From Roseovarius atlanticus (lineage in GTDB: Bacteria > Pseudomonadota > Alphaproteobacteria > Rhodobacterales > Rhodobacteraceae), in assembly GCF_001441615.1 (NCBI RefSeq), contig NZ_LAXJ01000018.1, forward strand, positions 62,001-126,000: 64,000 bases of DNA. The letters are read 5' to 3'. Position 1 is the first letter of the stretch, and the number at the start of each line of letters is the position of its first letter. Below, in pieces: positions 1-8,204 of this stretch. Position numbers and translations under genes: made by a program. The notes under the pieces were generated by a model, which saw only the letters and a list, made by a program, of their open reading frames with translations, did no database searches and had not been told where the DNA came from.

Positions 1-1
1 G

Positions 2-301
2 CCTTATTATTATGGGCAAATAACGGGGAACTGGGAGCCTTGGAATGACTACCGCTATTCCGAAAGCATCACCGGCGAAACCAAAAACCGGCGGATGAAC
101 GAAGTCTGCGGTGCCGCGAAAAGGGCAGGCTCCATCATCTACACGATTGGCTTTGAAATCTCGGAGGGTGGCGTTGCCGAAACTGCTCTTAAAGGCTGCG
201 CTTCGTCCGACGCGCATTACTACCGTGTCGAGGGACTCGACATCACCGATGCGTTCGGTTCCATCGCCGGCAACATGCAAGCCCTGAGGTTGACGCAATG
301 A
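2..301 (+). CDS. TadG-like pilus assembly protein, C-terminal part (5' end outside window)
   Basis: The reading frame is open from the left edge, so only the last 99 residues are seen. They contain a stretch around CGAAKRAGSIIYTIGFE followed by CASSDAHYYRVE and a closing ITDAFGSIAGNMQALRLTQ. This is the usual end of the von Willebrand factor A-like domain of TadG-type proteins, where the closing helix is followed directly by the stop. TadG-like proteins are membrane-anchored accessory proteins of Tad/Flp pili. The stop codon overlaps the start of the next gene (ATGA), so it belongs to one operon with the two TadE-like genes that follow. The family call is fairly secure; the exact role is not known from this fragment. 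Confidence 0.75.
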   Translation, partial: PYYYGQITGNWEPWNDYRYSESITGETKNRRMNEVCGAAKRAGSIIYTIGFEISEGGVAETALKGCASSDAHYYRVEGLDITDAFGSIAGNMQALRLTQ

Positions 302-834
302 TCCGCAGACTTAAAACAGCGCTTTTGCGTCTGGGCTATGAAGAAAGCGGCTCGGCATCGGTCGAATTCGTCATCATTTTTCCGATCTATCTGTCGTTCA
401 TCCTGATGTCGATCGAGCTGGGTTTCGTGACGATGCGCCACACGCTGCTGGAACGCGGCCTGGATATCGCGGTGCGCGAGGTACGCCTCGGGACAGGTAC
501 CGCCCCCCAGCATGACGCCATCAAGGATATTGTCTGCGACAACGCAGTCATGGTTCTGAACTGCAAGGACAAGCTGCGGCTGGAAATGCGCCCTGCCGAC
601 ATCTTCGCTCTGCAATCGCTGGATACGACGGCCGACTGCACGGACAAGGCCGAACCGGCCAAGCCCGTGCGCACCTTCACCCCCGGTGTGGCAAACCAGC
701 TGATGCTGATGCGCGCCTGCTATAAGTACGAGCCTTTCTTCCCCGACGAATTCCTGGGCTCGGCGCTTGAAAAGGATGGCAGCGGCGAGGCGTCGATCAT
801 CTCCATGACCGCTTTCGTACAGGAACCGAACTGA
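298..834 (+). CDS. TadE-like pseudopilin
   Basis: 178 residues. Near residues 18-45 there is a TadE-type segment: a small polar stretch (GSASVEF) running into a hydrophobic helix (VIIFPIYLSFILMSIELGF), with the conserved Glu five residues into the mature helix typical of prepilin-like proteins cut by a TadV-type peptidase. The rest is a short periplasmic domain with several Cys residues. TadE and TadF are minor pseudopilins needed for Tad pilus assembly. It starts inside the stop of the TadG-like gene (ATGA) and its own stop overlaps the next start (TGATG), which implies translational coupling. Confidence 0.8.
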   Translation: MIRRLKTALLRLGYEESGSASVEFVIIFPIYLSFILMSIELGFVTMRHTLLERGLDIAVREVRLGTGTAPQHDAIKDIVCDNAVMVLNCKDKLRLEMRPADIFALQSLDTTADCTDKAEPAKPVRTFTPGVANQLMLMRACYKYEPFFPDEFLGSALEKDGSGEASIISMTAFVQEPN

Positions 835-1415
835 TGCTTATGGCCCGTCTCAAAGTTTCCCTGCGCAGCTTCTTCGAAGAAACGCGTGGCTCGCTTATGG
901 TCGAATCCGTTGTATCGCTGCCACTGCTCTTTTGGGCCATGGCCGCCACGTTCGACTTCTTCGAGATCCACCGCTACAAGAGCGTCCGCGAAAAGGGCAC
1001 GTTCACCATCGCGGACATGATCTCGCGCGAAACCCGCGCCGGGGGCCTGACATCCATCTATCTAGACAACGCCAAGATCCTGTTCGACGAGATCACCAAT
1101 GACAACGGCGTGAACCAGATCCGCGTCTCGGTAGTGTCCTACGACAAAGACGACGACGAATACGGCATCGTCTGGTCTCAGGTGCGCGGCACCGGCCCGA
1201 TGGGCGAGCTTACGACCGCGCAGGTCAAGGATTCGCACGCCACCCTGCCGGACGTGGCGGACGGTGAAGAGATCATCCTGGTCGAATCCACCTCGTCCTA
1301 CGAACCGCTTTTCAACGTCGGCCTGAACGACGTGACCATCGGCACGCGGGTGTTCAGCGCGATCCGCTTCGCGCCCCAGATCTGCTACGAAGGCGTCTGC
1401 GGCCTGCAAAACTGA
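834..1415 (+). CDS. TadE/TadF-like pseudopilin
   Basis: 193 residues with the same layout as its neighbour: a short cytoplasmic leader, then GSLMVESVVSLPLLFW with the conserved Glu of TadE-like pseudopilins at about residue 24, one hydrophobic helix and a periplasmic domain ending in a Cys-containing tail. It is the third and last visible gene of the Tad-type operon. A possible terminator hairpin follows at 1421-1437. TadF is the likely equivalent, but the split between TadE and TadF cannot be settled by reading alone. Confidence 0.75.
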   Translation: MLMARLKVSLRSFFEETRGSLMVESVVSLPLLFWAMAATFDFFEIHRYKSVREKGTFTIADMISRETRAGGLTSIYLDNAKILFDEITNDNGVNQIRVSVVSYDKDDDEYGIVWSQVRGTGPMGELTTAQVKDSHATLPDVADGEEIILVESTSSYEPLFNVGLNDVTIGTRVFSAIRFAPQICYEGVCGLQN

Positions 1416-1420
1416 CCGGT

Positions 1421-1437
1421 CCGCGCCTCAGGCGCGG
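1421..1437. terminator. Shared hairpin between convergent genes
   Basis: CCGCGCC, loop TCA, GGCGCGG: a perfect 7-bp stem just after the TadE-like stop. It also covers the last codons of the convergent membrane-protein gene. No clear T-run follows, so it is a candidate bidirectional terminator only. Confidence 0.4.
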
Positions 1438-1907
1438 TCGGCAATCAGGGCGGCGATCATCTCGGCCATCATCTTTGATTGATGCCCGGGCGTAACCCCG
1501 CCCAGCCCGATCCGGCGGCCGATCCGCCACCACAGCCCCGGACGCCACCGCGCCGGGGCTTTGGTTTTCGCCTTGATCAGGAACCCGTTCGACGGTTTGA
1601 AGGCGAAAAGGCCGCGGTCCATCGTCTCGATATCCGAAATCGCCACGATCACCTCGCCGTCGCCGCTACGCACCGCGGCCCGGGTCAGCTCGATCTTCTG
1701 CGCCGTCGCCCGGCGCATCGCGTCCCCCATCCAGACCGCCACCGCGCCCAAGAGGACCAGGAACAGCTGCCAGGCCAGCGCATCGAAGCTGCGCGTCAGC
1801 CCGATCCAGATCAGCAGCGCGCCCAACAGCACCAGACAGCCGACGCCCAGCACGCGCCGCCCCGTCGATGCCTGCATGACCGCCAGTACCTCGTCGTGGT
1901 CGCTCAT
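1428..1907 (-). CDS. Small membrane protein of unknown function
   Basis: 159 residues starting MSDHDEVLAVMQ. Two hydrophobic helices lie at about residues 20-40 and 45-63 (LGVGCLVLLGALLIWIGL and LFLVLLGAVAVWMG). A cytoplasmic part follows with AVRSGDGEVIVAISDIETMDRG, which resembles the beta-strand pattern of PH-like membrane-associated domains. The frame is open further upstream, but that extension is Arg/Gly-rich and not protein-like, so the ATG at 1905-1907 was chosen. It is convergent with the Tad genes. No function is assigned. Confidence 0.65.
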   Translation of the reverse strand: MSDHDEVLAVMQASTGRRVLGVGCLVLLGALLIWIGLTRSFDALAWQLFLVLLGAVAVWMGDAMRRATAQKIELTRAAVRSGDGEVIVAISDIETMDRGLFAFKPSNGFLIKAKTKAPARWRPGLWWRIGRRIGLGGVTPGHQSKMMAEMIAALIADRA

Positions 1908-1999
1908 CGCCGCCCGTCTCCCTGTATTGGCCGCTTGTGGGCCTGATAGCCGGATTGCGGCCCGCGCGCGAGAGCGAAAAGCCATCGTCCGACCGCGCG

Positions 2000-2590
2000 C
2001 TATCCCCCGACCAGCCGGCGTACCATGTCCCAATACAGCGTCTCGACCTCGTCCAGCTTCAGCCGCCCCGCATCGCGGTACCATGTGTTGACCCCGGTCA
2101 GCAGCGCGATGACCGCCATCGCCGTGATCCGCGGCTCGGCCAGGGTAAAGACCCCCGCGTCCTGCCCGGCGCGCAGGATCTCCTCCAGCCGGGTCTCGTA
2201 GATCCGGCGCAGCTCGGTGACGGCGGCAAAGTTTTCGCCCGTCAGGTTGCGCAGCTCCATGTAGGACACGAAAACCGCATCCGCCCGCCGCGTGTTGAAT
2301 CGGATGTGGAACCGCGTGAACGCCTCCAGCCGGGCGCGGGCGTCGGTGCCGCCGGGGTCCTCTTGCTGCCAGGCGTCCAGCAGCGCATCCATGTGCTCGC
2401 GCATCAGGTCGAACAGCAGCGATTGCTTGTCGGGCGTGTAATTGTAAAGCGCCCCGGCCTGCACGCCCACCTCGGTCGCGATCTGCCGCATCGACACCGC
2501 GGCGAACCCGTGCCGCGCGAACAGCCGCATCGCGGCCTCGCGCACCCGCGGGCCTGTAATCTCGGAATGCGAACCTTGCGTGCGTGCCAT
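2000..2590 (-). CDS. TetR/AcrR family transcriptional regulator
   Basis: 196 residues, usual for the family. The N-terminal helix-turn-helix spans about residues 14-60: ITGPRVREAAMRLFARHGF, then VSMRQIATEVGVQAGALYNYTPDKQSLLFDL, a clear TetR signature. The remainder is helical and would form the ligand and dimer domain. The frame runs on upstream, but the ATG at 2588-2590 puts the TetR domain at the usual distance from the start. A perfect palindrome lies 13 bp upstream at 2604-2619, between this gene and the divergent lipoprotein gene, which suggests that it represses itself and perhaps that neighbour. The ligand is unknown. Confidence 0.88.
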   Translation of the reverse strand: MARTQGSHSEITGPRVREAAMRLFARHGFAAVSMRQIATEVGVQAGALYNYTPDKQSLLFDLMREHMDALLDAWQQEDPGGTDARARLEAFTRFHIRFNTRRADAVFVSYMELRNLTGENFAAVTELRRIYETRLEEILRAGQDAGVFTLAEPRITAMAVIALLTGVNTWYRDAGRLKLDEVETLYWDMVRRLVGG

Positions 2591-2603
2591 GCCATATGGA
2601 TAA

Positions 2604-2619
2604 CTGAACGGGCGTTCAG
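2604..2619. promoter_or_regulatory. Palindromic operator candidate for the TetR regulator
   Basis: CTGAACG-GG-CGTTCAG, a perfect inverted repeat with 7-bp arms and a 2-nt centre, lies in the divergent intergenic region 13 bp before the tetR-type start. Size and place fit a TetR-family operator. Binding is inferred from position only. Confidence 0.55.
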
Positions 2620-2671
2620 ATAAAAGCCCCGCTTGCCTGTGGAACGCGATCAGTGGCATGACAGACGCACC

Positions 2672-2986
2672 ATGACGACGCCGCGCCGCTTCATAGGCCC
2701 TTGGGCCCTCACGCTGACCCTCGCGCTGTCGGCCTGCACCCAGTTTCCTGAACTGGACGACGCCACGTCGCGCGACACGCGCCGCGCGCCCTATCCCAAC
2801 CTGCTGCCGGTCGAAGACCTGCGCGCCCGCGTCGCCGCGCCACGCACCACCGAGCAGACCACCCGCACGCTCGAAGCCCGCGTCGCCGGCCTGCGCGCCC
2901 GCGCAGCCCGCCTGCGCGGCTCTGTCATCGACGGCACGTCGCGGGCGCGGCTCGACCGCAAGATCACCATCGACGTCCCGCAATAA
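2672..2986 (+). CDS. Small secreted lipoprotein, unknown function
   Basis: 104 residues from the ATG at 2672 (MTTPRRFIGPW). The first 21 residues form a lipoprotein signal peptide ending in the lipobox LSAC, so the Cys would be lipidated and the protein held in the cell envelope. The mature part is short, rich in Ala, Arg and Thr, with a probable helix (LEARVAGLRARAARLRG). An ATG at 2633 in frame would put charged residues before the signal peptide and was rejected. It is transcribed divergently from the TetR gene and may be its target. No family is recognised. Confidence 0.7.
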   Translation: MTTPRRFIGPWALTLTLALSACTQFPELDDATSRDTRRAPYPNLLPVEDLRARVAAPRTTEQTTRTLEARVAGLRARAARLRGSVIDGTSRARLDRKITIDVPQ

Positions 2987-3119
2987 CGTCCGCCCGCCCG
3001 CGCGCCCGAAATCCTTCAAGGAAAACGTCCCCGTACCGCACAAAACCCGCGTTGCAAGGCCTGACGCAACCGGCTAAACCCCGGCCAAACCGCCTCGACA
3101 AAGTCTCAAGGAAACGCCC

Positions 3120-4406
3120 ATGACCACCCCCCTACGCCTCGGGATCGCCGGGCTCGGCACCGTCGGCACCGGCGTCGTCAAGATCGTCCGCCAAAAGGCC
3201 AAACTGCTGGCCGCCCGAACTGGCCGGCCGATCGAGATCTCTGCCGTTTCGGCCCGTACCCGCGACAAGGACCGCGGCGTGTCGGTCTCGGGCTACGACT
3301 GGGAAGATGATCCCGTGGCGCTGGCCACCCGCGACGATGTCGATGTCTTCGTCGAACTCATGGGCGGCTCCGACGGCCCAGCCAAGGCCGCGACCGAAGC
3401 CGCGCTCGACGCCGGCAAGGACGTGGTCACCGCCAACAAGGCGATGTTGGCGATGCACGGCCAGGCCCTGGCCGAACAGGCCGAGGCCGCGGGCCGCGTC
3501 CTGCGGTTCGAGGCAGCCGTCGCGGGCGGCATTCCCGTCATCAAGGCCCTGACCGAGGGGCTGGCAGGCAACGAGATCACCCGCGTGATGGGCGTGATGA
3601 ACGGCACCTGCAACTACATTCTGACCCGTATGCAAGCCTCGGGCCTGCCCTATGACGACGTCTTTGAGGAAGCCAACCAATTGGGCTATCTCGAGGCCGA
3701 CCCCGAACTCGACGTCGGCGGAATCGACGCGGGTCACAAGCTCGCGATTCTCGCCGCGATCGCCTTCGGCACGCAGGTCGACTTCAACGCCGTCAGCCTC
3801 GAAGGTATCCAGAAGATCACCATCGAGGACATCAAGCAGGCCGCCGACATGGGCTACCGCATCAAGCTCTTGGGTGTCGCCCGGATGACGGGTCGCGGTC
3901 TGGAACAGCGCATGTCGCCTTGCCTTGTGCCCAAGAACTCGCCGCTGGGCCAGCTCGAGGGCGGCACCAACATGGTCGTCCTCGAAGGCGACGCGGTGGA
4001 ACAGATCGTCCTGCGCGGCCCCGGCGCGGGCGAAGGTCCGACCGCCAGCGCGGTGATGGGCGACGTGATGGACATCGCCCGCGGCATCCGCATCCCCACC
4101 TTCGGCCTGCCCGCAGCACAATTGTCCAGCCCGGCCACCGCCTGCGAGGCCGCGCCCGTGCCTTACTACCTGCGCATGGCTCTGCACGACAAACCTGGTG
4201 CCTTGGCCAAGGTGGCGACGATCCTCGGCAATGCCGGCGTGTCGATCGACCGGATGCGCCAATACCGCCACGAGGCTGACACCGCGCCGGTGCTGATCGT
4301 CACCCATAAGACCGCGCCCTCGGCTCTCGCCGCCGCGCTCGAGGCGTTGTCACAGGTGGATGTCGTCGCCTCGGCCCCGGTTGCGCTGCGCATCGAAAGC
4401 GTCTGA
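3120..4406 (+). CDS. hom: Homoserine dehydrogenase
   Basis: 428 residues, the usual size for the monofunctional enzyme with a regulatory tail. It reduces aspartate semialdehyde to homoserine with NAD(P)H, the branch point to threonine, methionine and isoleucine. Visible features are the dinucleotide-binding loop GIAGLGTVGTG near the start, the NKAML segment (VTANKAML) at about residue 105, the GIMNGT-like GVMNGTCNYILT at about 160, the EADPELDVGG substrate and catalytic region, and a C-terminal ACT domain (YYLRMALHDKPGALAKV) from about residue 350. A ribosome site (AAGGAA) precedes the ATG. A hairpin follows at 4427-4451. The gene precedes glpX and recJ, an order common in Rhodobacterales. 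Confidence 0.96.
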   Translation: MTTPLRLGIAGLGTVGTGVVKIVRQKAKLLAARTGRPIEISAVSARTRDKDRGVSVSGYDWEDDPVALATRDDVDVFVELMGGSDGPAKAATEAALDAGKDVVTANKAMLAMHGQALAEQAEAAGRVLRFEAAVAGGIPVIKALTEGLAGNEITRVMGVMNGTCNYILTRMQASGLPYDDVFEEANQLGYLEADPELDVGGIDAGHKLAILAAIAFGTQVDFNAVSLEGIQKITIEDIKQAADMGYRIKLLGVARMTGRGLEQRMSPCLVPKNSPLGQLEGGTNMVVLEGDAVEQIVLRGPGAGEGPTASAVMGDVMDIARGIRIPTFGLPAAQLSSPATACEAAPVPYYLRMALHDKPGALAKVATILGNAGVSIDRMRQYRHEADTAPVLIVTHKTAPSALAAALEALSQVDVVASAPVALRIESV

Positions 4407-4426
4407 TCCGGTGACCGAAGGAAGAA

Positions 4427-4451
4427 CCGGCTTGGCAGGTGCCAGCACCGG
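4427..4451 (+). terminator. Hairpin after hom
   Basis: CCGG-CT-TGGCA-GG-TGCCA-GCA-CCGG forms an interrupted stem 20 nt after the hom stop, followed by a short pyrimidine stretch (ATCCTTTCCC). It is a possible terminator separating hom from glpX. Confidence 0.4.
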
Positions 4452-4588
4452 CGCATCCTTTCCCGAACCCTGACCGGACGGGCGGCATATCCCGGCGTGC
4501 GGACAGGCGCGCCGGAAATCTATGCTTCATGTTTGGGTCCGAACGCTTTAGAGAACCCTCGACCCACTTCAACCAAGGCCGCCCCGCA

Positions 4589-5551
4589 ATGTCCAAATCC
4601 ACCCCATTCAACGACGCCCTTCTCTCGCTCGCCCTGGCCCGCGTTTCGGAACAGGCCGCGTTGGCCTGCCGTCCGCTGATCGGACGCGGCGACGAAAAAG
4701 CCGCCGACCAAGCCGCCGTGAACGCCATGCGTCAGGAATTGGGCGCGATGGACATCGCCGGCACCGTCGTGATCGGTGAAGGCGAGCGGGACGAGGCCCC
4801 GATGCTCTATATCGGCGAGGAAGTCGGCACGGGGAATGGCCCCGAAGTCGACATCGCGCTCGACCCGCTCGAAGGCACCACCATCACTGCCAAGGCCATG
4901 CCCAACGCGCTCACCGTCATCTCGATGGCCCCGCGCGGCACCATGCTGCACGCCCCCGACGTCTACATGGACAAACTGGCCATTGGCCCCGGCTATCCCG
5001 AGGGCGTCGTCTCGCTCGATATGTCCCCGACGGACCGCGTCGAGGCGCTGGCCAATGCCAAGGGCGTCGCCCCCTCGGATATCACCGTCTGCGTGCTCGA
5101 ACGCCCCCGTCACGAGGCGACCATCGCAGAATTGCGTTCCACGGGCGCGTCGATCTACCTGATCGGCGACGGCGACGTGGCCGGTGTCATGCACTGCGCC
5201 GATCCCGAGGCGACAGGCATCGACATGTACATGGGTTCGGGCGGTGCGCCCGAAGGTGTGCTGGCGGCAGGCGCCCTGAAATGCCTTGGCGGCCAGATCT
5301 GGGGCCGGCTGCTTTTCCGCAACGATGACGAACGGGGCCGAGCCGAAAAGGCCGGCATCACCGACTTCGACCGTGTCTACACCCGTGACGAAATGGTATC
5401 GTCCGACGTGATCTTCGCCGCCACCGGCGTGACCCAAGGCTCTCTGGTCGCCGGGCTCAGGCCGCGCGGCGACAGTATTGAAACCCAAACGCTTCTGCTG
5501 CGTTCCTCTACCGGAGAGCGCCGTATCATGACCTGCCGCCACCCGATGTGA
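4589..5551 (+). CDS. glpX: Class II fructose-1,6-bisphosphatase (GlpX type)
   Basis: 320 residues, the normal GlpX length. It removes the C1 phosphate of fructose-1,6-bisphosphate in gluconeogenesis and the Calvin cycle. Family signatures seen are VIGEGERDEAPMLYIGEEVG at about residues 57-76, the metal site DPLEGTT at about 91-97, and the closing catalytic stretch VIFAATGVTQGSL. The ATG at 4589 was chosen because the SKSTPFNDALLSLALARVSE start matches the family; the frame extends further upstream without protein-like sequence. Its stop overlaps the next gene (GTGA). Confidence 0.95.
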   Translation: MSKSTPFNDALLSLALARVSEQAALACRPLIGRGDEKAADQAAVNAMRQELGAMDIAGTVVIGEGERDEAPMLYIGEEVGTGNGPEVDIALDPLEGTTITAKAMPNALTVISMAPRGTMLHAPDVYMDKLAIGPGYPEGVVSLDMSPTDRVEALANAKGVAPSDITVCVLERPRHEATIAELRSTGASIYLIGDGDVAGVMHCADPEATGIDMYMGSGGAPEGVLAAGALKCLGGQIWGRLLFRNDDERGRAEKAGITDFDRVYTRDEMVSSDVIFAATGVTQGSLVAGLRPRGDSIETQTLLLRSSTGERRIMTCRHPM

Positions 5552-6120
5552 AACCGATGTTACCTGCCCTTGTCCTGATCGACTTCCAAACCGGCTTCGA
5601 GGCCGATTTCTGGGGCGCGCGCAACAATCCTGACGCCGAGGATCGTGCGGCACAGCTCCTGTCGGCGTGGCGCGACCGTGGCGGCCCCATCTGCCACGTT
5701 CTGCATCGCAGCAAGGTCGTCGGCAGCCCCATCCATCCCGACTCCGGTGGATGCGAATTCAAACCGCAGATGATGCCGCTGACCGGCGAGCCGGTGTTCG
5801 AGAAATCCACCAATTCCGCATTCGTCGACCCCGCGCTTCACGCGCACCTGGAATATCTCGGCGCAACCGAACTGGTGATGTGCGGGCTGACCACGCCGCA
5901 TTGCGTGTCCACCAACGTTCGCTGGGCCGACAATATCGGCTATGACGTGACACTGGCGCACGACGCCTGCGCCGCCTTTTCGTTTTCCGCCGACACAGGC
6001 TGGAACCCCGATCTGTCGCCGATGGATCCCGAACCGATCCACGCAACCGCCGTCTCGCACCTGCATGGCGAGTTCTGCCGCGCCCGCTCCGTCGCCGCGA
6101 TCCTGCGCGACCTTTCATGA
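5548..6120 (+). CDS. Cysteine hydrolase of the isochorismatase family
   Basis: 190 residues from the GTG at 5548 that overlaps the glpX stop; an ATG at 5557 (MLPALVLIDF) is an equally possible start. The isochorismatase-like triad is visible: Asp12 in LIDFQTGF, Lys86 in FEKSTNSAF and Cys119 in GLTTPHCVSTN. Members hydrolyse small amides or nicotinamide, or act on isochorismate, so the substrate cannot be named. Its stop overlaps the recJ start (ATGA), so glpX, this gene and recJ are probably co-translated. Confidence 0.85.
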   Translation: MKPMLPALVLIDFQTGFEADFWGARNNPDAEDRAAQLLSAWRDRGGPICHVLHRSKVVGSPIHPDSGGCEFKPQMMPLTGEPVFEKSTNSAFVDPALHAHLEYLGATELVMCGLTTPHCVSTNVRWADNIGYDVTLAHDACAAFSFSADTGWNPDLSPMDPEPIHATAVSHLHGEFCRARSVAAILRDLS

Positions 6121-7859
6121 GCTACCTCGGTGTCGCGCGCTCGCTGACCGGGCGCCGCTGGATTGGCCCCACCCCCGAAACCGACCGCCTGGCCGAGGCG
6201 ATGGCCCAGGACACCACCCTGCCCCGCGCCCTCTGCCAGACGCTGGCGCGTCTCGGCGTGGCCTCCGCTGACGCCACCGCATATCTCGATCCCAAGCTGC
6301 GCGACCTCATGCCCGATCCGCGCAGCCTGAAGGACATGGAAGCCGCCGCCACCCGGTTCCTTCAGGCAGTCGAGCGGCGCGAAAAGATCGCGGTCTTCGC
6401 CGACTACGACGTCGACGGCGGCGCGTCGGCGGCCCTGCTGATCGACTGCCTGCGCCAGATGGGCGTGGCGGCCACGCTCTACGTGCCCGACCGCATCGAC
6501 GAAGGCTACGGCCCCAACGCCGCCGCGATGGCCGAGCTGGCCGCCGCGCATGACCTCATTCTCTGCGTCGATTGCGGCACGCTCAGCCACGAGGCCCTTG
6601 CCGCCGCCACCGCCGCCGATGTCGTAGTGCTCGACCACCACCTCGGCGGCGAAACGCTGCCGCCGGCCCTCGCGGTCGTGAACCCCAACCGGCAGGACGA
6701 AAGCGGCGACCTTGCGCATCTCTGCGCAGCCGCCGTCGTGTTCCTGATGCTGGTCGAGGCCGGACGGCAACTGCGCGAAGCCGGCAGGCAGGGCCCCGAC
6801 CTCATGTCGATGCTCGACCTCGTGGCACTTGCCACCGTCGCCGACGTCGCCCCCCTGCGCGACGTCAATCGCGCCTTCGTGCGCACCGGCCTGGCTGTCA
6901 TGGGGCAGCGCCGCCGCCCCGGCTTGGTGGCCCTGGGCGACGTGGCGCGGCTCGACACGGCACCCACCGCTTACCACCTCGGTTTCGTCCTCGGGCCGCG
7001 CGTCAATGCCGGCGGCCGGGTGGGCCGCGCCGATCTCGGCGCGCGCCTGCTGGCCTGCAACGACCCCGCCGAGGCGATGTCACTGGCCGAAAAGCTCGAT
7101 GAACTGAACACCGAACGCCGCGACGTCGAATCCGCCGTGCGCGCCGCCGCGCTGGACCAAGCCGAAGCGCGGGGCCTCGACGCGCCGCTCGTCTGGGCCG
7201 CTGGAGAAGGCTGGCATCCCGGCGTCGTCGGAATCGTGGCCTCGCGCCTCAAGGAAGCCACCAATCGCCCGGCCATCGTCATCGGCATGAGCGGCGACGA
7301 AGGCAAGGGCTCGGGCCGCTCGGTCTCCGGCGTCGATCTCGGCCACGCCATTCAGCGGCTCGCTGCCGAGGGCCTGTTGCTCAAGGGCGGGGGGCACAAG
7401 ATGGCCGCCGGCCTGACCGTGGCCCGCGACAAGCTCGAGGCCGCGATGGCGCGCCTCTCCGACCTCCTCGCCCGTCAGGGCGCGGGCAGCTCCGGCCCTG
7501 CCGACCTCGCGCTCGACGGCCTTCTGATGCCCGGTGCCGCAACCCCCGAACTGGTGGAGCAGATCGAACAGGCCGGACCGTTCGGCGCCGGCGCCCCCGG
7601 CCCCCGCTATGCCTTTTGCGACATGGGCATCACCTTCGCCAAGCGAGTCGGTGACAGCCATCTGAAGTTCCGCTTCGGCGACGGCATCGGCCCCAGCGTT
7701 GATGCCATCGCTTTCGGCGCCTACGACAGCGAGATGGGCCAAGCGCTGGAACAGCACGGCGGCGCGCGCTTTCACCTGGCCGGACGCCTTGACATCAACA
7801 CCTGGGGCGGGCGCCAGACGGTGCAACTGCGCTTGGAAGACGCCGCGCTTGCCGTATGA
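6117..7859 (+). CDS. recJ: Single-stranded-DNA-specific exonuclease RecJ
   Basis: 580 residues, the normal RecJ length. RecJ degrades single-stranded DNA 5' to 3' in recombination and mismatch repair. DHH-family motifs are seen: FADYDVDGGASAALL at about residues 93-107, the CVDCGT segment at about 148-153, and VVLDHHLGG (DHH) at about 170-178. Further on are the DHHA1-type GWHPGVVGIVASRL and the glycine-rich GKGSGRSV and LLKGGGHKMAAGL stretches. The start overlaps the hydrolase stop by 4 nt. tRNA-Glu follows about 100 bp downstream. Confidence 0.95.
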   Translation: MSYLGVARSLTGRRWIGPTPETDRLAEAMAQDTTLPRALCQTLARLGVASADATAYLDPKLRDLMPDPRSLKDMEAAATRFLQAVERREKIAVFADYDVDGGASAALLIDCLRQMGVAATLYVPDRIDEGYGPNAAAMAELAAAHDLILCVDCGTLSHEALAAATAADVVVLDHHLGGETLPPALAVVNPNRQDESGDLAHLCAAAVVFLMLVEAGRQLREAGRQGPDLMSMLDLVALATVADVAPLRDVNRAFVRTGLAVMGQRRRPGLVALGDVARLDTAPTAYHLGFVLGPRVNAGGRVGRADLGARLLACNDPAEAMSLAEKLDELNTERRDVESAVRAAALDQAEARGLDAPLVWAAGEGWHPGVVGIVASRLKEATNRPAIVIGMSGDEGKGSGRSVSGVDLGHAIQRLAAEGLLLKGGGHKMAAGLTVARDKLEAAMARLSDLLARQGAGSSGPADLALDGLLMPGAATPELVEQIEQAGPFGAGAPGPRYAFCDMGITFAKRVGDSHLKFRFGDGIGPSVDAIAFGAYDSEMGQALEQHGGARFHLAGRLDINTWGGRQTVQLRLEDAALAV

Positions 7860-7961
7860 TCCACGCCTGCCGGGCGGCCTCTGCGATGCCCGCAAAATTA
7901 TGCAAGAATCCTCTTGCGCCGGTCGCGGCTTTTTCATAGTTACACGCTCACGCCACGGCAT

Positions 7962-8036
7962 GGCCCGTTCGTCTATCGGTTAGGACGCCAGGTTTTCAAC
8001 CTGGAAAGAGGGGTTCGATTCCCCTACGGGCTGCCA
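7962..8036 (+). tRNA. tRNA-Glu (anticodon UUC)
   Basis: 75 nt with the CCA end encoded. Acceptor arms GGCCCGT and ACGGGCT pair, with a G-U at the outer pair. The anticodon stem-loop CCAGG-TTTTCAA-CCTGG gives anticodon TTC. The T arm carries GGTTCGATTCC between AGGGG and CCCCT. Its 3' end marks a sharp change to lower-GC sequence with a recombinase gene, as often found where islands sit next to tRNA genes. Confidence 0.96.
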
Positions 8037-8070
8037 CCCACACCCACCATACTGACCCTCTACCAGTTTG

Positions 8071-8085
8071 CGTGATAATATCACG
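8071..8085. repeat. Perfect inverted repeat downstream of tRNA-Glu
   Basis: CGTGATA-A-TATCACG is a perfect 7-bp inverted repeat with a single central base, 35 bp after the tRNA end, in the non-coding strip before the recombinase 3' end. It could be a recombinase site arm or a protein-binding site. It lacks the T-run of a terminator. Confidence 0.45.
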
Positions 8086-8204
8086 TAAAATTAGGGACTT
8101 GCGACCTGTTCAGGAATGTAGAGACGGAATTGGCCAGACGATCTGTCGGTAAAATGCCCGAGTGTCTCAGCCGCGCATTTTTGTCTTACCAGTTTGGTGT
8201 GGAC

